From contig NZ_CANMFT010000007.1 in NCBI RefSeq assembly GCF_947497285.1, positions 162,725 to 226,724 on the forward strand: DNA of 64,000 bases, read 5' to 3'. A program made the translations under genes and the position numbers. Positions 17,556 to 26,479 of this stretch are shown here, one piece after another. Source of the DNA: an uncultured Aliiroseovarius sp. (lineage in GTDB: Bacteria > Pseudomonadota > Alphaproteobacteria > Rhodobacterales > Rhodobacteraceae). Under the pieces are notes generated by a model, which was not told the DNA's origin, did no database searches, and saw nothing but the letters and a program-made list of their open reading frames with translations. The first letter of the stretch is position 1. Each line of letters begins with the position of its first letter.

Positions 17556-18751
17556 CAACCCCGTGGCTTCACATCGTCGGGATCGGCGAAGATGGCATTG
17601 CCGGGCTGACCCCCGCCACCCGCGCGGTTGTTGACGCCGCCGAGGTGATCGTCGGCGGCACGCGCCACCACGACCTGATCGATGGGAATGCCGAGCGGCT
17701 CGCTTGGCCCTCGCCGTTTGACAGCCTGATAGACGAGTTGACGAAGCGCAACGGCAAACGGGTCGTTGTCTTGGCAACCGGCGATCCGCTTTGGTATTCG
17801 GTCGGTGCGAAAATTGGCCGTCATATCGACCCGGCGCAGATCGTTTACCACCCGCAAGTGGGCGCATTCCAACTGGCCGCCGCGCGCATGGGCTGGTCGA
17901 TGGCGGACTTGGAGACGCTGACCGTGCATGGCCGCCCGGTTGAGCAGATGATCGCTTTCATCCAGCCCGACATCCGGCTTCTTGTTCTGACCACCGGCTC
18001 GGAAACGCCGGGCCAGATCGCCCGCTTCCTAACCGAACGTGGCTTCGGAAAATCGCGCATGACCGTGCTGGCCCATATGGGCGGCAAGGACGAAGCGCGC
18101 TTTGATGGCATTGCCGAAAGCTGGAACCACGCCGTGCCAGAGTTCAACACGCTGGCCGTTGAATGCGTCGCCGCGCCGGACGCCGCCCTTCTGCCGCGTG
18201 TGCCGGGCTTGGCTGACAAGCTGTTTCAAAGCGACGGCACCATGACCAAGCAAGAGGTCCGCGCGATTACACTGGCAAAGCTCATGCCGATGCGCGGGGC
18301 GCTTTTGTGGGACATCGGCACCGGTTGCGGGTCGATTGCCATCGAATGGATGCGTGGCGCGCGCTATGCCCGTGCCATCGGGATCGAACCGCGCGCAGAT
18401 CGCCGGGCCATGGCTGCCGCAAACGCCTTGGCGCTGGGCGTGCCGAAGCTGGATTTGGTCGAAGGCGAAGTTCCCGCCGCGCTGGACGGTTTGGAAGCGC
18501 CCGATGCGATCTTCATTGGTGGCGGATTGTCGGAACAGGTATTCGATGCCGCTTGGGCCGAGTTGAAACCCTTGGGGCGACTGGTCGCGAACGCTGTCAC
18601 CATCGAAAGCGAGATGTGTCTTACCGCCCTGCACCAAAAACATGGGGGTCAACTGGTGAAGCTGTCCGTTGAACGCGCCGAGCCACTCGGGCCTCATTCC
18701 GGTTGGAAACCCCTGCGTCCCGTCACACAGTGGAGCCTGATCAAAAGATGA
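17552..18751 (+). CDS. cobL: Precorrin-6Y C5,15-methyltransferase (decarboxylating) CobL
   Basis: Adds methyl groups at C5 and C15 and removes the C12 acetate carboxyl group. The protein is the usual CbiE-CbiT fusion: residues 1 to about 200 are the tetrapyrrole methylase half (IVGIGEDGIAGLTP, LATGDPLWYSVG); from about 230 the SAM-dependent half begins (LWDIGTGCGSIAIEW). 399 residues. ATG 17552 overlaps the cobH stop and follows GGAGGAG; the cobI start overlaps its end. Confidence 0.95.
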   Translation: MTTPWLHIVGIGEDGIAGLTPATRAVVDAAEVIVGGTRHHDLIDGNAERLAWPSPFDSLIDELTKRNGKRVVVLATGDPLWYSVGAKIGRHIDPAQIVYHPQVGAFQLAAARMGWSMADLETLTVHGRPVEQMIAFIQPDIRLLVLTTGSETPGQIARFLTERGFGKSRMTVLAHMGGKDEARFDGIAESWNHAVPEFNTLAVECVAAPDAALLPRVPGLADKLFQSDGTMTKQEVRAITLAKLMPMRGALLWDIGTGCGSIAIEWMRGARYARAIGIEPRADRRAMAAANALALGVPKLDLVEGEVPAALDGLEAPDAIFIGGGLSEQVFDAAWAELKPLGRLVANAVTIESEMCLTALHQKHGGQLVKLSVERAEPLGPHSGWKPLRPVTQWSLIKR

Positions 18752-19449
18752 GCGGAACGCTTTACGGTGTGGGCCTTGGACCGGGTGATCCCGACCTGAT
18801 GACGCTCAGGGCCGCGCGGCTGATTGAACTTGCCAAAGTGGTCGCCTATCCGACGCTGGAGGGTGGCGACAGTTTTGCCCGTTCCATCGCTGCACATCTG
18901 ATCGCCAAGGATGCGGATGAAATCGCGATGGACATCCCGATGACCGTCGAGCGTGCCCCTGCACAAAAAGCCTATGACGTGGGCGCTGCCAAGATCGCTG
19001 CGCGACTTGAGGCCGGAGATGACGTGGTCGTCCTGTGCGAAGGCGACCCGTTTTTCTATGGATCCTTCATGTATTTGTTTGCGCGGCTGGCCGATCGGTT
19101 CCAAACCGAGATCGTGCCGGGCGTCACGTCTGTCACCGCTTGTGCCGCACGGGCCCGCAGCCCGCTTGTCGCCCGTAACGAACGCCTGACCGTTCTGCCC
19201 GGCCCGCTGCCCGAAGACGAGCTGCGCGCCCGTATCGAAGGGGCTGAAAGCGTGGCGATCATGAAAGTTGGCCGCCACCTGCCCAAAATACGCGGCGTGA
19301 TCGAAGCGCTGGGCCTTGTGGACAAAGCCACCTATATCGAGCGTGCTTCCCTGCCCGAAGAGGTCGTGCTGCCGCTCGCAGATGCCCCCGACAAAGCCCC
19401 CTATTTCTCGATGATCCTTCTTGCGAAAGGAAATGATCCATGGCTGTGA
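18748..19449 (+). CDS. cobI: Precorrin-2 C20-methyltransferase CobI
   Basis: Methylates precorrin-2 at C20 using SAM. The 233-residue protein has the class III methylase motifs LYGVGLGPGDPDLMTLRA, LCEGDPFFYGSFMY and VPGVTSVTACAA. ATG 18748 overlaps the cobL stop (ATGA); in-frame upstream codons lie within cobL and are rejected. Its end overlaps the cbiG-cobJ start by 10 nt. Confidence 0.94.
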   Translation: MSGTLYGVGLGPGDPDLMTLRAARLIELAKVVAYPTLEGGDSFARSIAAHLIAKDADEIAMDIPMTVERAPAQKAYDVGAAKIAARLEAGDDVVVLCEGDPFFYGSFMYLFARLADRFQTEIVPGVTSVTACAARARSPLVARNERLTVLPGPLPEDELRARIEGAESVAIMKVGRHLPKIRGVIEALGLVDKATYIERASLPEEVVLPLADAPDKAPYFSMILLAKGNDPWL

Positions 19450-21239
19450 CGCCTGTTGTAATTTGCCTGAACAAATCAGGTGAAGAACTGGCCCATCGGG
19501 TCGCAACCCTCTTGGGGGCTCAGGTGCATGGGCGCGAAGGTCGCGTTAAAAAGGCGGATGCGTTCTTCCCCAATGCGCTGGATCACGTGCGGATGCTGTT
19601 TGCTGCGGGCACGCCCGTTGTCGGCGTCTGCGCAGCCGGTATCCTGATCCGTGCCGTTGCCCCCCTTCTGGCTGACAAGACGACCGAGCCACCCGTAGTC
19701 TCGGTGGCCGATGACGGATCGGTCGTGGTGCCGCTTCTGGGTGGGCATCGCGGCGCGAACCGTTTGGCCAGCCGGATTGCGGAAGAAATCGGCGCGACCG
19801 CTGCTGTCACCACGGCGGGCGATGTATCGCTGGGTGTCGCGCTGGACGAACCGCCCTTGGGCTATCGTCTTGCCAACCCCGAAGACGCGAAAGAGGCAAT
19901 GGCGGAACTGCTGTCAGGCGCGGGCGTCGCGATCACAGGCGAGAACATCTTTGATATCGAGGACACCGGCGGTGCGGTCGAACTCGCCGTGACCGAGGCC
20001 CCGGTCGACACCGGTCCGACCCGTCTGGCCTATCACCCGCAACGCTTCGCGCTGGGTGTGGGCTGTGCGCGGGGTGCCGACCCCGAAGAGCTTTGGCAGT
20101 TGGTGAGCAAACAGCTTGCCGCTGCCAACATCGCGCCGGGTGCGATTGCCTGTGTCACCTCGCTTGATTTGAAGGCGGACGAACTGGCAATGAACGCTTT
20201 AGCCGCTCGTTTGGGCGTGCCGTTTCGTGTATTCACCGCTGCTGAGCTTGAGGCTGAAGCGCCTCGGTTGGCGAACCCGTCCGACGTGGTGTTCGCCGAA
20301 GTCGGTTGCCATGGCGTGTCGGAAGGCGCGGCGCTTGCCGCCGCTGGCCCAGACGCCGAACTGGTCGTTCCCAAAGTGAAGACCGCGAACACCACCTGCG
20401 CAATTGCGCGCGCGCCAGAGCCGATCACCAAGATGCGCGGCCGCGCACGCGGCAAGCTATCGATTGTCTCGATTGGCCCCGGCCAGCACACATGGCGCAC
20501 GCCCGAAGCCAGCCATCTGCTGCAAGAAGCCGAAGAACTCGTGGGCTATGGTCTGTATATCGACCTGATCGGTCCTCTTGCGGCTGGCAAAACCCGTTCT
20601 GACTTCCCGCTGGGCGGTGAAGAGGATCGCTGTCGCTACGCGTTAGAGCAGGCAGGCAAGGGCAAGAACGTCGCGCTGGTCTGCTCGGGGGACGCGGGCA
20701 TCTATGCGATGGGCGCTCTGGTCTATGAACTGCTGGATCGCGGGCCAGACGAGAAGGGTGTCAGCGACGCCGCCCGCCGGGTCGAGGTTGTCTCGACCCC
20801 CGGCGTATCCGCGCTGCAAGGCGCCGCCGCGCGGGCTGGCGCGCCTTTGGGCCATGACTTCTGCGCCATTTCGCTGTCCGATCTTCTGACCCACCGCGAA
20901 GACATCGTGAAGCGCCTTCATGCCGCCGCCGAAGGGGATTTCGTGATCGCCTTTTACAACCCCGTATCGAAGAAACGCCGCACCCTGCTGGCCGAGGCGC
21001 GGGACATTCTGCTGAAGCACCGTCCCTCCGATACGCCGGTGATGCTGGCATCCAATCTGGGTCGTCCCACGGAACATATCCGCTATCGCAAGCTATCCGA
21101 ACTTGAAGTCGACGAGGTCGACATGCTGACCGTCGTGCTGGTCGGCTCGTCAAACTCACGCCTTGCGCAGTTGGGCGAAGGCCCCCGCATGTTCACCCCA
21201 CGCGGCTATGCCCGCCGCATTGATGGAGATCTGTCATGA
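19440..21239 (+). CDS. CbiG-CobJ fusion: cobalamin protein CbiG and precorrin-3B C17-methyltransferase
   Basis: A 599-residue bifunctional protein. Residues 1 to about 325 are CbiG: the N-terminal and central parts (GTPVVGVCAAGILIRA, LLGGHRGANRLA) and a C-terminal CobE-like domain (GVGCARGADPEELW). From about 339 a complete CobJ/CbiH methylase follows (IVSIGPGQHTWRTPEA, CSGDAGIYAMG, STPGVSALQGAAAR). CobJ catalyses ring contraction with C17 methylation. CbiG opens the delta-lactone in the anaerobic route. Both halves look intact. The start lies within the last codons of cobI. Confidence 0.93.
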   Translation: MAVTPVVICLNKSGEELAHRVATLLGAQVHGREGRVKKADAFFPNALDHVRMLFAAGTPVVGVCAAGILIRAVAPLLADKTTEPPVVSVADDGSVVVPLLGGHRGANRLASRIAEEIGATAAVTTAGDVSLGVALDEPPLGYRLANPEDAKEAMAELLSGAGVAITGENIFDIEDTGGAVELAVTEAPVDTGPTRLAYHPQRFALGVGCARGADPEELWQLVSKQLAAANIAPGAIACVTSLDLKADELAMNALAARLGVPFRVFTAAELEAEAPRLANPSDVVFAEVGCHGVSEGAALAAAGPDAELVVPKVKTANTTCAIARAPEPITKMRGRARGKLSIVSIGPGQHTWRTPEASHLLQEAEELVGYGLYIDLIGPLAAGKTRSDFPLGGEEDRCRYALEQAGKGKNVALVCSGDAGIYAMGALVYELLDRGPDEKGVSDAARRVEVVSTPGVSALQGAAARAGAPLGHDFCAISLSDLLTHREDIVKRLHAAAEGDFVIAFYNPVSKKRRTLLAEARDILLKHRPSDTPVMLASNLGRPTEHIRYRKLSELEVDEVDMLTVVLVGSSNSRLAQLGEGPRMFTPRGYARRIDGDLS

Positions 21240-22027
21240 CCGTCTATTTCATCGGCGCAGGCCCCGGCGATCCCGAGCTCCTGACCCTGAAAGCGCAGCG
21301 CATCATTGGTGAATGCCCGGTCTGCCTTTACGCAGGATCTCTGGTGCCGCCGCAGGTTGTCGCCTGCGCGCCCGAAGGGGCCAAGGTGATGGACACGGCG
21401 GCGATGACGCTGGACGACACCCACGCTGAAATCAAAGCGGCGCACGCGCGCGGGCAGGACGTGGCGCGGGTGCATTCCGGCGATCCCTCGCTGTATGGCG
21501 CGATTGCCGAACAAATCCGCCGCTTGAAGGCCGACGGCATCGACTATCAGGTCATCCCTGGCGTGCCTGCCTATGCCGCCGCCGCCGCCGCGTTGGGGCA
21601 GGAACTGACCATCCCGGAAATTGCGCAATCCATCGTGCTGACGCGGATGTCGATGCAATCGACCTCGATGCCCGAGGGCGAAACTCTGGAAAACTTCGCC
21701 AAAACCGGCGCGACACTGGCGATCCACCTTGCGGTGCGCAACATGCGTGAAATCGAACGGGTGCTGACGCCTTACTATGGCGCGGATTGCCCGGCGGTCG
21801 TGGCCTATCGCGTCGGCTGGCCGGACGAGATGTTCATTCGCGGCACCATCGCTGACATCCGCAAGAAAGTGCGCGCCGAGAAAATCACCCGTACCGCGCT
21901 GATCCTCGTTGGTCCCGCGCTGGATCGTGGGCGTGATTTCAAGGACAGCGCGCTTTATGATCCCGCCAAACCGCATGTGCTGCGCCCGGTGGTTGGCGTC
22001 GATCTGGTGGAAGACCACAATACCTAA
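21236..22027 (+). CDS. cobM: Precorrin-4 C11-methyltransferase CobM
   Basis: SAM-dependent methylation at C11 of the contracted macrocycle. 263 residues with FIGAGPGDPELLTLKAQR, HSGDPSLYGAIAEQ and VIPGVPAYAAAAAALGQE. It is the last gene of the corrin run, overlapping the cbiG-cobJ stop by ATGA. No terminator hairpin is visible before the photolyase gene 64 bp on. CobG/CobZ, CobF, CobK and cobaltochelatase CobNST are not in this window. Confidence 0.94.
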   Translation: MTVYFIGAGPGDPELLTLKAQRIIGECPVCLYAGSLVPPQVVACAPEGAKVMDTAAMTLDDTHAEIKAAHARGQDVARVHSGDPSLYGAIAEQIRRLKADGIDYQVIPGVPAYAAAAAALGQELTIPEIAQSIVLTRMSMQSTSMPEGETLENFAKTGATLAIHLAVRNMREIERVLTPYYGADCPAVVAYRVGWPDEMFIRGTIADIRKKVRAEKITRTALILVGPALDRGRDFKDSALYDPAKPHVLRPVVGVDLVEDHNT

Positions 22028-22091
22028 GTTGATCCAAACCCGGCAGTTGCGCGTATATTTCTGGTAAAGCGGCCCAACATAAGGACAGAGG

Positions 22092-23561
22092 ATGAGCACG
22101 CCTGATCAGTCCAATGCGATTTTACTGTTTCGCGACGACCTGCGGCTGTTGGATCACCCCGCGCTGACCGCTGCGGCGCAGTCGGGCCAGTGCCTGACCT
22201 GTGCGTTCATTCTGGACCCGGATGCGCCTTACGCGCCCGGTGGTGCGCGGCGCTGGTGGCTTCACCATGCGTTGGACTCGCTGACAAAGCAGTTGGCTGA
22301 CCTCGGTGGGCAACTGGTGTTGCGCACAGGTGCGACGGCCGATGTATTGGCTGATCTGCGCAAGGAGACAGGCGCGACCCATATCTATTGGTGCCGACGC
22401 TACACCCCCGACGAGGTCGCCGCCGACACCGCGTTAAAGGCCGATCTGACCGCACAAGGCTGCACCGTGCACAGCCATCCCGGCAGATACCTGCTGGAGC
22501 CATGGCGGGTCACGACCAAATCCGGCACGCCGTTTAAGGTGTTCTCCCCCTTCTGGCGCGCCTGCCGCGAAGAAATCCGCACCGCGGGGCTTGGCGACCC
22601 GTTGCCGGTGCCGAAGGACATCACGTTCGCCGATGAAGTCGCTTCCGTCTCGCTTGATGAATTCGACCTGTTGCCCAAAGCGCCCAATTGGGCCGAAGGG
22701 TTCACACCGCTGTGGCAGCCCGGAGAAGAGGGCGCGCTGGACCGGCTGGACGCGTTTCTGGAAGAGGGCGCGCAAGGTTACGCCAAGGGGCGCGACTTCC
22801 CGGCGGAACCGCACACCTCGCGCCTGTCGCCCTTCTTGCAGTCCGGCAACATAAGCCCGCGCCAGATCTGGGCGGCGCTGGACCGTGCCGAGCATCTGGG
22901 CCAGATGTCGGGCCGTGATGCCGAGAAGTTTCGCGCAGAACTGGGCTGGCGCGATTTCGCGGCCTATCTGCTGTTTCACAACCGCGATTTCGAGGACACC
23001 GAGTTTCAGCCTAAATTTCGCGACTTCCCATGGCGCTATGACACGGATGACCTGACCGCATGGCAAAAAGGCCAGACCGGATATCCCATCGTCGATGCAG
23101 GCATGCGCGAGCTTTGGCAAACCGGATACATGCATAACCGTGTGCGCATGGTGGTTGCGTCCTTTCTGGTGAAACATCTGCGGATCGACTGGCGTGCGGG
23201 GCGCGATTGGTTCTGGGATACGCTTGTGGATGGTGATCTGGCCTCGAACGCGGCCAGTTGGCAGTGGGTGGCGGGTTGCGGCGCCGATGCCGCGCCGTAT
23301 TTCCGCGTGTTCAACCCGATGACACAAGCCGAAAAGTTTGACCCGGACGGGGCCTATATCCGCCAATACGTGCCCGAAATCGCAAGCCTGCCGGACAAAT
23401 ATCTGGCGGCACCATGGACGGCCCCGGCGGATGTGCTTGCCGACGCGGACGTTGTTCTTGGCACAACGTATCCCCAGCCTATGGTGGATCACGCAACCGC
23501 GCGGAACGCAGCGCTGGAGACGTTTAAGTCCCTGTCGAATTCGCCAACGGACCCCGACTGA
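22092..23561 (+). CDS. phrB: Deoxyribodipyrimidine photolyase
   Basis: Blue-light repair of pyrimidine dimers. The 489-residue class I photolyase has the N-terminal antenna domain (LLFRDDLRLLDHPAL) and the FAD domain with TGYPIVDAGMRELWQTGYMH and NRVRMVVASFLVKHL followed by a Trp-rich segment for electron transfer. Good match to CPD photolyases of alphaproteobacteria; a cryptochrome role cannot be excluded by sequence alone. Confidence 0.94.
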   Translation: MSTPDQSNAILLFRDDLRLLDHPALTAAAQSGQCLTCAFILDPDAPYAPGGARRWWLHHALDSLTKQLADLGGQLVLRTGATADVLADLRKETGATHIYWCRRYTPDEVAADTALKADLTAQGCTVHSHPGRYLLEPWRVTTKSGTPFKVFSPFWRACREEIRTAGLGDPLPVPKDITFADEVASVSLDEFDLLPKAPNWAEGFTPLWQPGEEGALDRLDAFLEEGAQGYAKGRDFPAEPHTSRLSPFLQSGNISPRQIWAALDRAEHLGQMSGRDAEKFRAELGWRDFAAYLLFHNRDFEDTEFQPKFRDFPWRYDTDDLTAWQKGQTGYPIVDAGMRELWQTGYMHNRVRMVVASFLVKHLRIDWRAGRDWFWDTLVDGDLASNAASWQWVAGCGADAAPYFRVFNPMTQAEKFDPDGAYIRQYVPEIASLPDKYLAAPWTAPADVLADADVVLGTTYPQPMVDHATARNAALETFKSLSNSPTDPD

Positions 23562-23636
23562 ACGACCATCAAATCCAATCCTTCACTTGACCGTTACACT
23601 TTCCATGCCATCATGGGCTGGGTTTGGAGGTGGAAC

Positions 23637-23990
23637 ATGCTGGAATTTTTGCCAAAAGAGGTGCGTGAAGGGCTGGAAGCCGCACGCAAGAAAGACCTCA
23701 AGAAGAAAAGCAGGCTTCGGATTCGTGTGAACGAAGAGGTCTTTCCAGTGCTGAAATTCTGGGAAACAGGGTTTTCCCTGGACGCCGAACGCGCGCCCCA
23801 TCTGCGCGGGCTTGTAGACCTCTATGACGGGTCGCGACACTTATATCAGTGTTTGATCATCGCGTCCGAAGAAGAAGAGGGGCAAATGAAATACGACTTC
23901 AAGCGCAAGGCCGAAGCGCATGACCACGCGCCCCTTGATTTCGCGCCGGAAGAGAGCGCGCCTGTCGCCCTGATTGAAGAGAAACGCTAG
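23637..23990 (+). CDS. Conserved hypothetical protein
   Basis: A 117-residue soluble protein, unrecognised but probably real: GGAGG lies 6 nt before ATG 23637 and the charged N-terminus is coherent (MLEFLPKEVREGLEAARKKD). The middle (FPVLKFWETGFSLDAERAPH, then GLVDLYDGSRHLYQCLI) has the look of a PilZ- or beta-barrel-like small domain. The sequence R-[IL]-R-V near residue 25 and D-G-S later loosely resemble PilZ motifs, but the RxxxR-D/NxSxxG pair is not convincing. Confidence 0.72.
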   Translation: MLEFLPKEVREGLEAARKKDLKKKSRLRIRVNEEVFPVLKFWETGFSLDAERAPHLRGLVDLYDGSRHLYQCLIIASEEEEGQMKYDFKRKAEAHDHAPLDFAPEESAPVALIEEKR

Positions 23991-24017
23991 TCAAAGCGTG
24001 CCGGATTTCGCCAGTGG

Positions 24018-24569
24018 TCACGGGGTGATTTCGACTTCGGTGCCGATGGGTGTTACGCCCCATAACTCCTCGATCTCAGCGTCAGAGAGCGCGATGCACC
24101 CATCTGTCCAATCGTGCAATATCGGTTCGAAACGTTGTCGTCCGTTGGGCTGGCCGTGAATGAAGATATCGCCACCGGGGCTGACACCATCGGCAGCGGC
24201 ACGTGCCCGGTCTTCCGCCAAGGGGTAATTGAGCCCCAAAGACAAATGGAACGCGCTTTGATCATTTCGCCGGTCAATCTTGAAAATGCCTTCTGGTGTT
24301 TTGCCATCACCTTCGAGCATCTTGTCGCCCTCGGGCGTGAAGCCCAGTGCGATTTCGTATGTGCGAACGATCGTGTCGTCTTGAAAGACCGTCATCTTAC
24401 GCTCTGACTTGTCGATCAGGATGCGGTCGATCTGCCCGTTGATCGGTTCTAATGTCGCCGGTGGGGCAGGTGGCGTATACCGGTCCCAGAGGATCACGCT
24501 GACCAACCCAATCGAAGCCAATAGGGACAGGCGAGAGAAGAAGCGGGCCAATCTGTTCATGGCGCGCAT
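24018..24569 (-). CDS. L,D-transpeptidase family protein
   Basis: A 183-residue YkuD-type enzyme anchored by one N-terminal helix (LSLLASIGLVSVILW). The active-site motif is His138 in GGDIFIHGQPNG followed by TDGC with Cys158. Family members form 3-3 peptidoglycan cross-links or attach proteins to the wall. Two in-frame ATGs (24569 and 24560) are possible starts and both fall in a 10-bp inverted repeat. No ribosome binding site is visible. Confidence 0.88.
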   Translation of the reverse strand: MRAMNRLARFFSRLSLLASIGLVSVILWDRYTPPAPPATLEPINGQIDRILIDKSERKMTVFQDDTIVRTYEIALGFTPEGDKMLEGDGKTPEGIFKIDRRNDQSAFHLSLGLNYPLAEDRARAAADGVSPGGDIFIHGQPNGRQRFEPILHDWTDGCIALSDAEIEELWGVTPIGTEVEITP

Positions 24570-24586
24570 TTGTTACATGCGCGCCA
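24560..24586 (-). promoter_or_regulatory. 10-bp inverted repeat over the L,D-transpeptidase start
   Basis: Arms TGGCGCGCAT (24560-24569) and ATGCGCGCCA (24577-24586) are perfectly complementary around a 7-nt loop. In the leftward mRNA the first ATG lies in the 3-prime arm and the second ATG begins at its last base, so the stem would bury the initiation region. It may also act as a DNA operator. There is no T-run, so it is not a terminator. Confidence 0.5.
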
Positions 24587-24646
24587 CTTGTTCAAGCCCG
24601 AATAACAATGTGAATCTCTCTGGGCGATTCCCTGCCGTCAACGGCA

Positions 24647-25819
24647 CTATTGAAGGTCGCTGAATGCCCGCTTCATGCGCGCCACGGCGTCTTCGACCCG
24701 CGCGCCTTGGGTGGCGAGGTTGAAGCGCTGGAACCCATCGCCACCGGTGCCGAAGGCCGGGCCGGGGCTGACAGCGATCTTGGCATCATCGCGAATGCGG
24801 GCCTCAACTTCCTCATGCGACATACCGGTGCCTGCAAAGTTGACCCAAGCCAGATAAGTGGACTGCAGGGGCATGGATGACACGCCCGGAATGCTGTTGA
24901 TGCCTTCGTCGAACAGGGCTTTGTTGCGCGCCAGATGGGCGATCTGTTCATCCACCCAAACCGCCCCTTCGGGCGAATAGGCTGCGGTGATCATCGCCAC
25001 GGCCAACATGCCGGGTGCATAGTCCAGCTTGTTGAGCTGGTTGTGCATCTCGGCCCTCAGCCGACTGTCCGGGATGATCATGTTGCCGGTGCGCTGGCCG
25101 GCGATGTTGAATGTCTTTGACGGAGCGGTCAGTGTCACCATCCGCGATCGTGCGTCAGGTGCCGCAACCGCCATCGGAACGAATGTGTTTCCGGGATAGA
25201 CCAGATCGTGGTGGATTTCGTCCGACACCAGCAACAGATCGTTGCGGTCCGCAAATTCAGCCACCGCGCGCAGTTCGTCTTCGCTCCAAACCCGGCCCGA
25301 GGGGTTTTGCGGTGAACACCACAGAAGTATCTTTTCGTTGCCTGTCAGGCGCGATTGCGCGTCGTCCAGATCAAGCTCATATCGGTTGCCGTTTAGGGCC
25401 AGCGGACATTCCACCACCTCGCGGTTGTTCTTCCGGACTTTATGCGCGAATTCATGATAGACGGGTGTGAAGATCACGATACCGTCGCCCGGTTCGCTCC
25501 AGACGTTCAGGCACAGGGCAATCGCATTGCCCAGCCCCTGACTGGTCAAGACCCACTGCGGGTCGACATCCCAGCCGTGCCGGGTCTTCATCCACCACGC
25601 GACGGCGTTCAGATACTCGGGATATTCCCAAGAATAACCGAAAACACCGTGATTTGCGGCACGCTTTACCGCATCAATTACACATGGAGCTGTGGGGTAG
25701 TCGCTGTCGGCGGTCCACATGGCCAGCCCGTCTTCGGGGGAGACGCCAAACAGCTTCTCCATCTTGTCCCACTTGGACGAATGGGTGCCTCGGCGGTCGA
25801 TGATCTTGTCGAAACTCAT
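24647..25819 (-). CDS. patB: MalY/PatB-family PLP enzyme (cystathionine beta-lyase-like aminotransferase)
   Basis: A 390-residue fold-type I PLP enzyme. Motifs: WTADSDYPTAP near the start, CSPQNPSGRVW, VSDEIHHDLVY and the PLP-Lys in APSKTFNIAGQRTGN. MalY/PatB enzymes mostly cleave C-S bonds of cystathionine or cysteine conjugates. Some act as aminotransferases. ATG 25819 follows AGGAG at a good distance; upstream in-frame codons give no conserved sequence. Confidence 0.88.
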   Translation of the reverse strand: MSFDKIIDRRGTHSSKWDKMEKLFGVSPEDGLAMWTADSDYPTAPCVIDAVKRAANHGVFGYSWEYPEYLNAVAWWMKTRHGWDVDPQWVLTSQGLGNAIALCLNVWSEPGDGIVIFTPVYHEFAHKVRKNNREVVECPLALNGNRYELDLDDAQSRLTGNEKILLWCSPQNPSGRVWSEDELRAVAEFADRNDLLLVSDEIHHDLVYPGNTFVPMAVAAPDARSRMVTLTAPSKTFNIAGQRTGNMIIPDSRLRAEMHNQLNKLDYAPGMLAVAMITAAYSPEGAVWVDEQIAHLARNKALFDEGINSIPGVSSMPLQSTYLAWVNFAGTGMSHEEVEARIRDDAKIAVSPGPAFGTGGDGFQRFNLATQGARVEDAVARMKRAFSDLQ

Positions 25820-25957
25820 GGGGTCTCCTTTCTGGTGGCACGGTAGCGGTTTGGACGGCAGGTGCAAGTCGAGTTGCGTCATGTGTGACAAGAGGTTTCA
25901 CCGCTTCGTTCTGACGCAACCATTGCGCAGCGAGCGCTCATCCCCTAAATCCACCGC

Positions 25958-26479
25958 ATGAGTATTAAACCGATCCTTATTCACCCTGATCCGCGCCTCA
26001 AGAAGGTTGCCGAAGCGGTGCCAGATTTGTCTGACGAGCTGCGCCAGTTGGCCGACGACATGCTGGAAACCATGTATGACGCGCCGGGCATCGGTCTGGC
26101 CGCGCCGCAGGTGGGCGTGTTGACGCGGCTGATCGTAATGGATTGTGTACGTGACGACAGCGAGCCGCCCCAGCCGATGATCATGTTCAACCCCGAGGTT
26201 ATTCTGTCGTCCGACGATCTGAATACTTACGAGGAAGGCTGCCTGTCGATCCCCGACCAATACGCTGAAGTGACGCGCCCGGAAGAGGTCTCGGTCCGTT
26301 GGGTCGACCGTGACGGCAACGTGCAGGAGCGCGATTTTGACGGACTGTGGGCGACCTGTGTGCAGCACGAGATCGACCACCTGAACGGCAAGCTGTTCAT
26401 CGACTATCTGAAACCGCTGAAGCGGCAGATGATCACCCGCAAGATGCAAAAGCTGAAACGCGAAATGGCGCGGATGTGA
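25958..26479 (+). CDS. def: Peptide deformylase
   Basis: Removes the formyl group from nascent N-terminal methionine. The 173-residue protein has all three catalytic motifs: GIGLAAPQ (44-51), EEGCLSIP with metal-ligand Cys95, and QHEIDHLNG with His137, Glu138 and His141. First of the def - deformylase-like - fmt run; its stop overlaps the next start (GTGA). Confidence 0.96.
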   Translation: MSIKPILIHPDPRLKKVAEAVPDLSDELRQLADDMLETMYDAPGIGLAAPQVGVLTRLIVMDCVRDDSEPPQPMIMFNPEVILSSDDLNTYEEGCLSIPDQYAEVTRPEEVSVRWVDRDGNVQERDFDGLWATCVQHEIDHLNGKLFIDYLKPLKRQMITRKMQKLKREMARM

